DNA of 64,000 nt from Methanosalsum zhilinae DSM 4017 (GTDB taxonomy: Archaea > Halobacteriota > Methanosarcinia > Methanosarcinales > Methanosarcinaceae), in assembly GCF_000217995.1 (NCBI RefSeq), contig NC_015676.1:474103-538102 (forward strand), written 5' to 3'. Of the stretch, positions 8,060-17,395 are shown one piece after another (position 1 is the first letter of the stretch; every line of letters begins with the position of its first letter). The notes below the pieces were generated by a model. The model did no database searches. It was not told the DNA's origin and saw only the letters and a list, made by a program, of their open reading frames with translations. The translations under genes were made by a program, and so were the position numbers.

Positions 8060-9370
8060 ATGAATGAAAAAATAGCGCCCCACATTGAAGAATTAACCCG
8101 GGCACTTGGAATAAGCAGGAATCAGGCACAGAAGGAGCTTGAAATTTTACTCAATTATCGTGTACCACTTGATGAGGCAAAGCGTACTGTGATACGAAAG
8201 TTCAGGTCTTCGTCAGGCTCGACACTGAAAAATATTGGAGAGCTTTCACCGGGGCTAAGTGGTATTGATATTAAGGGCAGGATAATCAACGTTAAACAGA
8301 AGAATGTTAATGTAAAAGGGAAGAGATCAGTGATCTATTCAGGAGTTATTGCTGATAGAACAGGTGCATGCTCTTTTACCTCATGGGATGGTCATCCATT
8401 GAATAAAGGGGACGCTGTTCATTTAAATAATACTCTTACACGTATATGGAATAATCGCCTTGAAATAAATATTGGAAAACTTTCCAGCATAAATTTACTT
8501 CCGGATAATTTGATCCCTCCGGTGGAGGATCTGCTGGAAATTCTGGAAAAAAAGATCAGGGATATTGATATTTCTGATCTTTTTGTAACTTCTACAGTAA
8601 TCATTTTAAAAATGTATCACAGGAACATCAAAGAAGGAGATCGGGAGATGACAATAATTGAAGGTGTAATTGGTGATGAGACCGGAAAACTTCCATTTAT
8701 CTCCAGAATGATGGATGTTGATATAGGGAATGTTATACGCTTTGAGAACGCATCAGTTGAGGTTTTTAAAGGTCTACCCTCTATAAACCTGGATGAGAAT
8801 GCAGAAGTTGAAATATTGGATCCCAGGCTGGATGGTATACTGACTTTTGAGTCGGTGAGCGGAGTTCCTGAACCTACAAAAATTGCAGATATCTTAAATA
8901 AAAATGGAGTATTTGATGCAGTTGCAATTGGAAACATTATTTCCGTCAGGCCGGGTTCTGGAATTATTAACAGATGTCCTGAATGTAACCGTGTGATCTT
9001 GAAAAACACATGTAGGTCCCATGGTGTGGTTGATGGTATAAAGGATATGCGCATTAAGATTATTATCGATGATGGTACAGGGCCGCTTCTTGTAATGCTT
9101 GACAGGGATATTTCAGAAACTGTATATGGCAGGTCAATGCATGAGGTAGGAGAAATGGTTAAAAGGACAATGTCTCATGACCAGGTTGTTGAAGATGTCA
9201 AAAATGTCCTTATTGGTAAATATATAGCAGTTAGGGGAAATGCATCCAGGACTGATTTTGGAATGATACTGGTAGCAGATTCTGCATGGTTTCCCGAAGA
9301 TGATCTATGTGGAAGAATTGAGAGGATATATGAAAAGCTGAGCCTCCTGGGGGCCAAACTTGATGTCTGA
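8060..9370 (+). CDS. replication protein A-like single-stranded DNA-binding protein
   Basis: A 436-residue euryarchaeal RPA with an N-terminal helical segment, OB folds at about residues 65-145 and 175-250, and a C-terminal OB fold interrupted by a zinc finger (CPEC near residue 313, followed by CRSH). This fits the Methanosarcina RPA2/RPA3 type. It protects single-stranded DNA in replication and repair. The start is ATG 8060 with AAGGAGG nine bases before it. It overlaps the next gene by eight bases, which encodes its usual partner. Confidence 0.9.
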   Translation: MNEKIAPHIEELTRALGISRNQAQKELEILLNYRVPLDEAKRTVIRKFRSSSGSTLKNIGELSPGLSGIDIKGRIINVKQKNVNVKGKRSVIYSGVIADRTGACSFTSWDGHPLNKGDAVHLNNTLTRIWNNRLEINIGKLSSINLLPDNLIPPVEDLLEILEKKIRDIDISDLFVTSTVIILKMYHRNIKEGDREMTIIEGVIGDETGKLPFISRMMDVDIGNVIRFENASVEVFKGLPSINLDENAEVEILDPRLDGILTFESVSGVPEPTKIADILNKNGVFDAVAIGNIISVRPGSGIINRCPECNRVILKNTCRSHGVVDGIKDMRIKIIIDDGTGPLLVMLDRDISETVYGRSMHEVGEMVKRTMSHDQVVEDVKNVLIGKYIAVRGNASRTDFGMILVADSAWFPEDDLCGRIERIYEKLSLLGAKLDV

Positions 9371-10217
9371 CCGGGAAGTTGCACAAAGGGTGTTTGCAAA
9401 AGAGTTAAATGATTCTATATTGAGTATTGAATCAGGTTCATCTGATTCAAATAAGAACAATGCACGCTCTCCAAATTACCTTGTAACTCCATTGGGTACG
9501 AAGGTCAACCGACTCTTTGCCGTGGGTGTCATTACTGAAGTCGATAACATAGGGACAGATAATGATATATGGAGGGCAAGAATGGTTGACCCCTCAGGAG
9601 CATTTACTATATATGCAGGACAGTATCAACAGGAAGCAGCTGTCTTTTTATCTGGAATTGACACTCCTGTTTTTGTATCAGTTGTGGGGAAAGCCCGTAT
9701 GTATGAACCCGGAGATGGTTCAAAATTCATTTCTATTCGTCCTGAGGCCATAAACCGGGCAACTGAGTATATGAGAGATAGATGGGTGATTGATACTGTA
9801 GAGCTGACAACTGAAAGAATGAATATAATCTCAGATCTGATATTACTTGATACTGACCAGATTGTCGGGTATTTTGATGAAAATGGAATCTCTTCAGATA
9901 TTGCAGAAGGTATCCGGATAGCTCTTGAAAAATATAACACTGGGCAAGACTATTTGAGTGAGATGAGAAATATGTTGCTGGAATGTTTAAAATCAGTTGA
10001 ACCAACCGAAGCTGAATCCCCAAAGGATATCAATGAAAAAATAATTCTCAGGATTTTAAATGAAATGGATCAAGGCAGGGGAGTTATCTATGAAAAACTC
10101 ATGGATACAGCAAAGCAGCATGGTTTATCTGAAGAACAAATAGATGAAGCAACCAGTTCTGTCCTGTCCAAAGGAAAATGCTATGAGCCCAGGATAGGTA
10201 TATTGAAGCCGGTATAA
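9363..10217 (+). CDS. RPA-associated protein (COG3390)
   Basis: A 284-residue protein of the archaeal RPA-associated family. An OB-fold region spans about residues 40-135 (VGVITEVDNIG, then PSGAFTIYAGQYQ), followed by a helical C-terminal part ending in a winged-helix-like segment. Members are almost always encoded next to RPA and are thought to bind it. ATG 9363 overlaps the RPA stop codon, so the two are translationally coupled. Confidence 0.85.
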   Translation: MSDREVAQRVFAKELNDSILSIESGSSDSNKNNARSPNYLVTPLGTKVNRLFAVGVITEVDNIGTDNDIWRARMVDPSGAFTIYAGQYQQEAAVFLSGIDTPVFVSVVGKARMYEPGDGSKFISIRPEAINRATEYMRDRWVIDTVELTTERMNIISDLILLDTDQIVGYFDENGISSDIAEGIRIALEKYNTGQDYLSEMRNMLLECLKSVEPTEAESPKDINEKIILRILNEMDQGRGVIYEKLMDTAKQHGLSEEQIDEATSSVLSKGKCYEPRIGILKPV

Positions 10218-10282
10218 GTTCATATAGTATTGGAACTGTGACAAAACAAAAACAAATAACTATCAGAGAAGAGGGGATTATT

Positions 10283-10873
10283 ATATTCAATCAGCTTAAA
10301 TCTACAATCAGATCTTCTATAATTCCTATTGCAAAATTTGTACCCCTATCTCCCAATACACTAACCTTTCTTGGTTTTGCTATAAGTGTACTGGCTGCCG
10401 GAATGTTTGCAAATGGTTTTCTGATCATAGGTGGAATATTTGTACTTTTAAGTGGTGTGTTTGATCTTCTGGATGGGGCTGTTGCAAGGGTAAATAACAG
10501 TATCACAACATTTGGTGGCTTTCTTGATTCAGTATGTGATAGATATGCTGATGCAATTGTTTTTGCAGGAGTTATCTATGGATCTATTACCGGTAGTATA
10601 GCTATCAATTCTCATGCTCTTGGAATGCCTCTATGGTTCTGGTGCATCCTGGCTTTGATTGGGTCATATATTGTCAGTTATACACGTTCCAGAGCTGAGG
10701 CGGAGGGTGCGATTAATATGAATATAGGTCTTGCAGAGAGATCCGAGAGAATGATCTTACTTTCTATAGGTGCATTTACCGGCTTTCTTACAATTGCGAT
10801 CGTTATTATAGCTCTAATAACCCATATTACAATAGTACAGAGAATATTGCATGCCAGAAAATATCTAGAGTGA
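10283..10873 (+). CDS. CDP-alcohol phosphatidyltransferase (archaetidylinositol-phosphate synthase-like)
   Basis: Membrane enzyme of about 196 residues joining a CDP-activated lipid to a polar alcohol. The catalytic motif DxxDGxxARx8GxxxDxxxD is intact (begins DLLDGAVAR, ends GGFLDSVCDRYAD), and several hydrophobic helices follow. The closest archaeal group makes archaetidylinositol phosphate, but the substrate cannot be read from sequence. A GTG at 10238 is in frame but lacks a good ribosome-binding site. GAGGGG (10271-10276) is followed six bases later by ATA 10283, at the point where family members begin (FNQLKS), so AUA initiation is possible. Confidence 0.85.
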   Translation: MFNQLKSTIRSSIIPIAKFVPLSPNTLTFLGFAISVLAAGMFANGFLIIGGIFVLLSGVFDLLDGAVARVNNSITTFGGFLDSVCDRYADAIVFAGVIYGSITGSIAINSHALGMPLWFWCILALIGSYIVSYTRSRAEAEGAINMNIGLAERSERMILLSIGAFTGFLTIAIVIIALITHITIVQRILHARKYLE

Positions 10874-10975
10874 TGAATAGACAACTTTAAATGTTCAGGT
10901 ATCTATGAACAGAAAAATATTCAAAGAATATTTGATTTTTACATTATAAGATAAAATGACTGCGAGGATTGCTAA

Positions 10976-11224
10976 ATGGAGTATTGTGCAGAGATAACAG
11001 TTCAACTAAAAAAAGGGATGCTTGATCCTGAAGGCACTACTATCAGACGTGCTCTGGAACACCTGGGATATCAGACCAGTGAAGTGAAGTCTGCAAAAAA
11101 ATATATTATAACACTGAGTTCAGATTCGATAGAGAATGCCAGAAAGACTGTGGATGAAATGTGTCAGAGGATGATTGCAAATCCAGTAATCCATGACTAT
11201 ACTATCAGTATGAGGGAAATTTAA
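10976..11224 (+). CDS. purS: phosphoribosylformylglycinamidine synthase subunit PurS
   Basis: Small structural subunit (82 residues) of the three-part FGAM synthase, which holds PurQ and PurL together in step four of purine synthesis. The family pattern is clear: a beta strand AEITVQLKKGMLDPEG, then a helix with RRALEHLGY, and VKSAKKYIITL. The start is ATG 10976 after GAGG. Its TAA stop overlaps the purQ ATG. Confidence 0.93.
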   Translation: MEYCAEITVQLKKGMLDPEGTTIRRALEHLGYQTSEVKSAKKYIITLSSDSIENARKTVDEMCQRMIANPVIHDYTISMREI

Positions 11225-11919
11225 TGAAGATCGCGATTGTTCAGTTTGGAGGTAGCAATTGTGATATGGATGTACTGCATGTATTAAATGAAGTGGTCAA
11301 TGTGAATGCTGAGCTGGTATGGTACAAAAATGATGACCTTACAGCTTATGATGCAGCTGTAATTCCAGGAGGATTCTCATATGGTGATTATCTGAGGGCA
11401 GGTGCGATTGCTGCAAGAACTCCTATTATGAAATCAATAAAGAAAATGGCAGATACCGGTAAGCCGATAATTGGGATATGCAATGGTTTCCAGATACTTA
11501 CTGAATCCGGAATTCTAAAAGGTGCACTGGCAACCAATATGTATCCAAAGTTTATATGTGAATGGGTATCACTAAGAGTTGAAAATACAGATACACCTTT
11601 TACCTGCATGTTCAAAAAAGGAGAGGTGATCCGTATTCCCATTGCGCATAAAGAAGGTAATTATTATGCTAGCAGTGAAACACTGTCTGAACTGAATTTG
11701 AATGATCAGGTAGTGTTTAGATATTCAGATGAGGATGGATCAGTGTCAGATAAGTCAAATCCAAACGGTTCAAAGGAAAATATAGCTGGTATCATCAATG
11801 ACACAAAGAATGTTCTTGGCCTGATGCCACATCCTGAAAGGGCTTCACAGCATTTGCTGGGATCTGAGGATGGATTGAAAATATTCCAGTCCATGGTCGA
11901 ATATATATCAGAAAGTTGA
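11224..11919 (+). CDS. purQ: phosphoribosylformylglycinamidine synthase subunit PurQ (glutaminase)
   Basis: Class I glutamine amidotransferase subunit that supplies ammonia to PurL. The nucleophile cysteine is in IGICNGFQ (about residue 86), the catalytic histidine and glutamate are in PHPERAS near the end, and the N-terminal FGGSNCD motif is typical. Length of 231 residues fits the family. It follows purS with a one-base overlap; purL is not in this window. Confidence 0.95.
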   Translation: MKIAIVQFGGSNCDMDVLHVLNEVVNVNAELVWYKNDDLTAYDAAVIPGGFSYGDYLRAGAIAARTPIMKSIKKMADTGKPIIGICNGFQILTESGILKGALATNMYPKFICEWVSLRVENTDTPFTCMFKKGEVIRIPIAHKEGNYYASSETLSELNLNDQVVFRYSDEDGSVSDKSNPNGSKENIAGIINDTKNVLGLMPHPERASQHLLGSEDGLKIFQSMVEYISES

Positions 11920-11970
11920 ATATAGTAGCAACCGGTATTCAGAAAACTGCAGAATGTCGAAACATCAGGA

Positions 11971-12624
11971 TTATTTATGTTTCTTAATTAAGTTATCACA
12001 TGTTTTCCAGGAATGACGTACAAACTCTGGAAATGAATCATTCTCGCAAATCCACTCTTCAAGAAACTTTTTTGTTTTTGGATCTGAAGGATAACCACTT
12101 CCAAAATCTATACCCATTTCCTTTTTGATTTTTTCGATAAGTTCATCTCTTCTGACCTTTGCTATTATTGAAGCAGCTGAAACGATTGGATAGATGCTGT
12201 CAGCCCTGTGTTTTGATATGATCTCTATCTGCTTTGCTCCTGGATTGCTTTCTGAATATTTTATTTTGAGTGTCGATCCAAACCTTTCAGAGTTTACATC
12301 AACGGAGTCCACATAGGCCTTATCAGGCCTCAACTTATTCAGGACCTTCAGGAAGCCATGAACCATAATCTGATTCATTGTCATAACCTTTCTCAGTTCA
12401 TCTATCTGCTGCGGACTTATTTCAAAAATATACCAGTCATCTGAATACTTTTTTATCTGATATGCGAACTCTTTTCTTTTGCTTGCAGTGACAGTTTTTG
12501 AATCGCGTACCTTGAGATTTTTTATGGTATTCAGTTTGCTTTCATCAATAGCCACTCCTGCAATACACATAGGACCTATGACAGGCCCTTTACCAGCTTC
12601 ATCAATTCCTGCAATTATTGTCAT
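11971..12624 (-). CDS. rnhB: ribonuclease HII
   Basis: Cleaves RNA in RNA-DNA hybrids, removing primers and misincorporated ribonucleotides. The signature GIDEAGKGPVIGP at the N-terminus contains the first catalytic Asp and Glu; later acidic residues lie in AYVDSVDV and KHRADSIYPIVSAASI. The start is placed at ATG 12624 giving MTIIAGIDEAG; ATG 12636 and a longer frame to 12678 are possible but overlap the upstream gene. It ends convergently with purQ. Confidence 0.93.
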   Translation of the reverse strand: MTIIAGIDEAGKGPVIGPMCIAGVAIDESKLNTIKNLKVRDSKTVTASKRKEFAYQIKKYSDDWYIFEISPQQIDELRKVMTMNQIMVHGFLKVLNKLRPDKAYVDSVDVNSERFGSTLKIKYSESNPGAKQIEIISKHRADSIYPIVSAASIIAKVRRDELIEKIKKEMGIDFGSGYPSDPKTKKFLEEWICENDSFPEFVRHSWKTCDNLIKKHK

Positions 12625-12646
12625 TATATCTCTCATCTGAGCTTGA

Positions 12647-13501
12647 TTACATAAACATTGTGAACAGAAGATATCCAATTGTCATCATAACAATTGCATG
12701 CTTGAGCCCGGACATAACACTACCTTCTCCCATAGCCCCTGCCATGAGACCTGAACTGAATCCCTGTATGATAGCTGCGTGCTTGAACAACTGGATGTAG
12801 GAGTCAAGATCAAACGTACCAAGGAATCCTGCCTGATTACCTGTAGCTGCCATTTTTTCACCAGCTGCTGCCATTTCTGCAAGAAAGGTTGTAGAAACTA
12901 CATAAATGACTCCAACAAATACAAAGAATGCAATATAAATAATAACTATATAGATCATCATGCCCATGGATCTTTCATCCTTCATACTCTGTTCTGATGA
13001 AGCATCCCGGGCTGCTACCATAAGCACTTCTCCTATATCACTACTGGATTCCACTGCCTTTGTAATAAGAGTTACTGAACGTGCAACAAGCCGTGTTTTT
13101 GTTCTGTTGGCAAATCTTATCATTGCATCATTTATACTTATACCCCAGATAATGTCATTCCAGATTCTGTTGATCTCACCTCCCATACTCTTTGGATTTG
13201 ATTTTACTATCATTTTGATTGAATCTTTCAATGTCATTCCTGTTTCATTAGCACTTGCCAGCTTTTTTAAAAAATCAGGAAGATTTTTCTCAAATTTTTT
13301 CATTCGCCTTGATTTTATTTCATGAAATACTGCCAGCGGAACAATTGTTATGTATGCTGCCAGAACTATCTTATCGTCCAGAAAAGTAACCATGTCAGAA
13401 GTTGTGTACAGATGTTCTGCATTAATTGCAAAGGGAACTGCAATGATAAGAAATGCAATAGGGAATGTCAATGCAAGGGAGATCATTGGCCTCTCAAGCA
13501 T
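12647..13501 (-). CDS. type IV pilus/archaellum-like membrane platform protein, second copy of module 1 (T2SS F domain)
   Basis: A 284-residue polytopic protein of the TadC/FlaJ group: two N-terminal hydrophobic segments, a cytosolic T2SS F domain (about residues 70-175; LPDFLKKLASANETGMTL is typical), then membrane segments at about 185-215 and the C-terminus. Together with the preceding larger platform protein it would anchor the assembly ATPase and pilin fibre base. ATG 13501 is the first clear start; the frame stays open upstream into the end of the neighbour. It is the last gene of a three-gene operon. Confidence 0.8.
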   Translation of the reverse strand: MLERPMISLALTFPIAFLIIAVPFAINAEHLYTTSDMVTFLDDKIVLAAYITIVPLAVFHEIKSRRMKKFEKNLPDFLKKLASANETGMTLKDSIKMIVKSNPKSMGGEINRIWNDIIWGISINDAMIRFANRTKTRLVARSVTLITKAVESSSDIGEVLMVAARDASSEQSMKDERSMGMMIYIVIIYIAFFVFVGVIYVVSTTFLAEMAAAGEKMAATGNQAGFLGTFDLDSYIQLFKHAAIIQGFSSGLMAGAMGEGSVMSGLKHAIVMMTIGYLLFTMFM

Positions 13502-13521
13502 TGGCCTTAGAGGATTGTGGA

Positions 13522-14841
13522 TCAGGGATCGAAGGTAAAGTATTTTTTGGATTTTTCAAATTTTTCAATTTGCTCTGTTTTTTCTGAGTACTTTTCACTA
13601 TTTTCTACATATCTATTTTCCTCTTTGCATTTCTTTTCGACCAGGTGACTATTTTCGTTTTCTATTTTACTGGTTTCGAGCAGGGATGGTTCCCCTTCTT
13701 CCCCTGGAGTTATGATGCTGATCATAACTATAAACATCAGGGAGCCAATTGGCAAAATTGCGTATATGAGCGCATATATCATGACCTGGGTTCCGGAGCC
13801 CATTACCGCCATCATAACTCCTACAATTATTATGAACAATGGTCCTGCTACAAATGCAGTCACATAAGATTCGGCAAGGAGTCCCAGGGTTTCAAGGAAT
13901 CCTTTCTGATCGTTTGATGATTGTTGAAGATATTGTTCTGATTTGTCCTGGAAGTATCTGGGAATACTGCCTCCAGCATCGATAACGGTAAGTAGATTGT
14001 ACATAAGATCCTGAAAACGTGCAGAAGGTGTGATTTCGATAGAATTTTTTATGGCAGTTCGCAGATCATGTCCAAAATAGTCGATATCCCTGATAATGGT
14101 ATCCACTTCTTTAGATACTTCTCCATAAGTCCTTTCTGATTTAGCAAGCTCTCTAAATACTTCGATTATATTCATTCCGCCCTTGCTCTGCGAATACATA
14201 AAGGTTACAGCGTATGGTATTTGAGTATCTATTTTAGTTTTTCTTTCTCCTGCCAGGAAAGCAGGATACATCATGAAAAGTGTATATATTATTCCTGTAA
14301 AAATAACAGTCAGTGTTATTATCACAAAAAACGCTATTATAATATCCCGGTACTCAAGAATCCATGCGACGGAAGGACCAAATGCAAGGTTTGTAATATT
14401 TTCCGGAATCCCTATAAGATAGATTAATGTGTAGGCAAGGAAAATTCCCGAAAGTGCACCAACCAGAGCACTTAGTGCAGAATAAAAAATAGCGTTTGAG
14501 ATGTACATCTCGTATGAAATTGGTATTCTGGCCTGCCTGAGTTTGACCTGAAGAGACTCATACCTTCCACCCTGGTTTTTAATTCTATTTCCCAGCAGGA
14601 TAAACGGTATCTGCTTTGACAGATTAAAAAATATCCGTGCCTTTATGGCCAGTTCATCCAATTTATCTATATTCTTATTTAAAAAATTACTTCTCTTTTC
14701 TCTTATCTTGTCTTCATGCAGCTTATCATCGTGCATATCAGGATGTTCATCGCCATGTACAGGCCCTGATTGATACTGATCCGTATCTTCTTCACCATTT
14801 TCGTTTGTCCGGACAGAGTTCGTTTTTTTCACAGATACCAC
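13522..14841 (-). CDS. type IV pilus/archaellum-like membrane platform protein, first copy of module 1 (T2SS F domain)
   Basis: A 439-residue member of the TadB/FlaJ group. It has a charged N-terminal tail, membrane segments near residues 115-150 and 170-195, a cytosolic F domain (QIPYAVTFMYSQSKGGMNI is the typical entry motif), further membrane segments near 315-370, and an unusual Glu/Lys-rich, probably coiled C-terminal tail of about 60 residues absent from its paralogue at 23977-24903. The start is a weakly supported GTG at 14841, nine bases after the ATPase stop; GTG 14832 is an alternative. Confidence 0.8.
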   Translation of the reverse strand: MVSVKKTNSVRTNENGEEDTDQYQSGPVHGDEHPDMHDDKLHEDKIREKRSNFLNKNIDKLDELAIKARIFFNLSKQIPFILLGNRIKNQGGRYESLQVKLRQARIPISYEMYISNAIFYSALSALVGALSGIFLAYTLIYLIGIPENITNLAFGPSVAWILEYRDIIIAFFVIITLTVIFTGIIYTLFMMYPAFLAGERKTKIDTQIPYAVTFMYSQSKGGMNIIEVFRELAKSERTYGEVSKEVDTIIRDIDYFGHDLRTAIKNSIEITPSARFQDLMYNLLTVIDAGGSIPRYFQDKSEQYLQQSSNDQKGFLETLGLLAESYVTAFVAGPLFIIIVGVMMAVMGSGTQVMIYALIYAILPIGSLMFIVMISIITPGEEGEPSLLETSKIENENSHLVEKKCKEENRYVENSEKYSEKTEQIEKFEKSKKYFTFDP

Positions 14842-14849
14842 ATCAGGAT

Positions 14850-16958
14850 TTATTCAACCAAGTTGAAACTATCAAGAACCTTATGAGGATTTGATTGATA
14901 GGTGTTGATTATAGAAGTTATCTCCTTAAAATCGGTTATATTATTATTTACCATATATTCCAGTATCTTTTTTCGTGTGTCCAGTTCTCTTCTTATCTGA
15001 GCATTGCTCCATCCCCGGCTTATAACTATATCTTTAAGAGCCTTTGAATCTCCTGTCTGGTGGAATGAATCGGATATGGAATCCCATAAAAAAATGTCAT
15101 TGGTACGTATATTTTTTGTATTTGGATCAATATCAATGATCTCTACAATCTTCAGATTTCTTCTAACCCTTTCTCCTTTAGAATATGTCTGCGCCTGGAT
15201 GCAGATTATGTCAAGTGCCTGGATCATTGTCCGGGGTACGTTTATGGGTGGGTTTTCCAGTCTGTGGATGGCTGATGCTACAGAATCAGCGTGCATAGTT
15301 GAAAAAGTTGTATGGCCTGTGGACATCGCCTGAAATAGAGTGAGGGCTTCTCTTCCCCTTACCTCTCCTACAATAATATATTCCGGTCTCTGGCGAAGTG
15401 CTGCCTTCAGGAGTTCATACATATCAACAGCTCCCCGTTCATCGGCTGTAAATGAATCACGGGTTATTGCAGGTATCCAGTTCATGTGAGAGAGTTTCAG
15501 CTCACGTGTATCTTCAAGTGTGACAACCTTTGATTTTTCTGGAATGAACAGGGAGATAGAGTTAAGTGAGGATGTTTTTCCGGATGCTGTACCTCCTGCA
15601 TATATAAGGCTTTTATTATTTTCAATGCATAGCCATAGATATGCCATAGACTCTGCAGAGAAAGTGCCCCATTTGATCAGATCTACGGGAGTTACAGGTA
15701 TATCACTGAATTTACGTATAGTAAATGTGCCCCCACGGGTGGTTATCGTACTTCCAAGTGTCATCTGTATACGGGATCCATCAGGTACTGTTGCATCGAT
15801 CATGGGCTGGGCAAGCGATATATGTTTTCCACTTTTCTGGGCAAGCTGGATAATATAGGAATCCAGCTCCTTTTCGGAAAAACTGATATTTGTTTCTATG
15901 TTATGATATTTCCTGTGATAAAGGAAAACAGGAACATCATGTCCATTTACTGAAATGTCTTCTATGGAGTTATCATACATCAATGGATCTATTTTTCCAA
16001 ATCTGATAAAATCTCTTTTTATGTAGTAAGATATTTTTTCCAGCATCACAGGTGTAATATCAATTGCATAATCTTTTACAATAGATCTTATTTTAGACTC
16101 AAGTATAGACTCTTTGTTGATACTTTCATTAATGTTTTCAAAAAGAAGCACGTCTCTGAGTCTTTTTTTAATCTCTGCCAGGAAAAGACTTTCAAAATCT
16201 GACATTTCAGGCTCTACGACATAGTATATGTAACTGTTTATTTCCTGATTGAACTGAACTGTTACGAAGGAATATGGTTCAATCAGCCAGTATCTTTCAA
16301 CCTCATCATAACCTTCAAGCCCACCGAAAGCAACCAGGGGGCCATGGAGTTCAGGATCATATTCCGCAATTTCCTGTTCATGATGCTTGAAAATATTTTT
16401 AATTTTACTGAAGATATTTTCTTTACTTTGCTCTTCTAGAGTCTCATTTTCATTTTCAGTTGCCGATTCTGCACCTGCTTCATTAATTTCAGTTTCAGAT
16501 GTTTTATCTTCAGTAATACTATCTGTGAGATCAGTTTCTTCCTGGGGCCGGATATTTGTCTGGATATTTTGAAGAGCAATATCTGATTTTATTATTTTAT
16601 CCTCTTCAATCACAGTCCTGTTATTAACACCTGTGTTATTGGATTTGTTTGCGTGAGTACTGGAAATATCCTCGGATATATTTTTGCTCGCAGTGCCTTT
16701 ATGTTCCTGTTTACTGATAGTAGAATGGGATATATGGTCAGGGGTAAGTATTCCATATTCTTTTTCAAACTCTGTATCCTGAAGATTGTTCTGTATGTTT
16801 TTTGCCTTAATCTCTCTATCTTGCTGATTATCTGATGAAGAAGCTTCAACTCTTGTTTCAAAAATTTTACTACTGTCAGGTTCCGGATAACTGGTATGAT
16901 CTCTGTCTTTTCTGGTCCCTGATAATTTTTCTGAATTCGAATCAAAGGTCGATGTCAT
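14850..16958 (-). CDS. type IV pilus/archaellum-like assembly ATPase, module 1 (GspE/VirB11 family)
   Basis: A 702-residue secretion ATPase powering pilin insertion. The first roughly 200 residues are low-complexity, acidic and Ser/Asn-rich. Then come the N1/N2 domains and the RecA-like ATPase core: Walker A GGTASGKTSS, the Asp box VTLEDTREL, Walker B YIIVGEVRG and the His box STGHTTFSTMHAD. The start is ATG 16958 with GGTGA before it. It heads an operon with the two platform proteins. A paralogous module lies at 22981-26812. No pilin gene is adjacent, so the exported fibre is unknown. Confidence 0.88.
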   Translation of the reverse strand: MTSTFDSNSEKLSGTRKDRDHTSYPEPDSSKIFETRVEASSSDNQQDREIKAKNIQNNLQDTEFEKEYGILTPDHISHSTISKQEHKGTASKNISEDISSTHANKSNNTGVNNRTVIEEDKIIKSDIALQNIQTNIRPQEETDLTDSITEDKTSETEINEAGAESATENENETLEEQSKENIFSKIKNIFKHHEQEIAEYDPELHGPLVAFGGLEGYDEVERYWLIEPYSFVTVQFNQEINSYIYYVVEPEMSDFESLFLAEIKKRLRDVLLFENINESINKESILESKIRSIVKDYAIDITPVMLEKISYYIKRDFIRFGKIDPLMYDNSIEDISVNGHDVPVFLYHRKYHNIETNISFSEKELDSYIIQLAQKSGKHISLAQPMIDATVPDGSRIQMTLGSTITTRGGTFTIRKFSDIPVTPVDLIKWGTFSAESMAYLWLCIENNKSLIYAGGTASGKTSSLNSISLFIPEKSKVVTLEDTRELKLSHMNWIPAITRDSFTADERGAVDMYELLKAALRQRPEYIIVGEVRGREALTLFQAMSTGHTTFSTMHADSVASAIHRLENPPINVPRTMIQALDIICIQAQTYSKGERVRRNLKIVEIIDIDPNTKNIRTNDIFLWDSISDSFHQTGDSKALKDIVISRGWSNAQIRRELDTRKKILEYMVNNNITDFKEITSIINTYQSNPHKVLDSFNLVE

Positions 16959-17395
16959 GATTTCACCGTTTTTGCAGCACTGAATGCAGTTCTGGTATGA
17001 TTTTGAGACAGATAATCATTCGATTCCATCCTATAGTATGTTTTCTAAACTATTCGGGTATTTTTTATTTAGTGGTGATAGGTGTTTTATAATTATATGT
17101 ATTTATATATGATTATTATGTGATGATGATGAAACCAATCACATTTTATATTTAATTACAATGTATAATATTTATAAGTTTTTGTAAGGGGTGTGGGTCG
17201 TGTTTAAGTCGTAAATATAGATGATTGGAAATTTCAGTTTGGACTGACTTTCTATAAATCCAGTTTGCCTTCAGGTTCAATGAAAAATGTTAAATCTAAA
17301 GGTGGATATGTTCTGAGTTGACCTTATTACAATTGATATCTGAATTGTGGTTCAGGTACAAACAAAATCATATAATGGTAAAGAGGACATCATTT
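16959..17395. other. 437-base divergent intergenic region before pheT
   Basis: Very AT-rich region between the leftward ATPase gene and rightward pheT. It holds several TATA-like stretches (for example 17102-17110, 17171-17178 and 17251-17258), any of which could serve pheT. I found no convincing short gene, tRNA or repeat in it. Confidence 0.5.

Noticed and set aside
17120-17145. C/D-box small RNA suggested by a repeated TGATGATGA sequence
   Set aside because: No properly spaced D, C' and D' boxes could be found around it.
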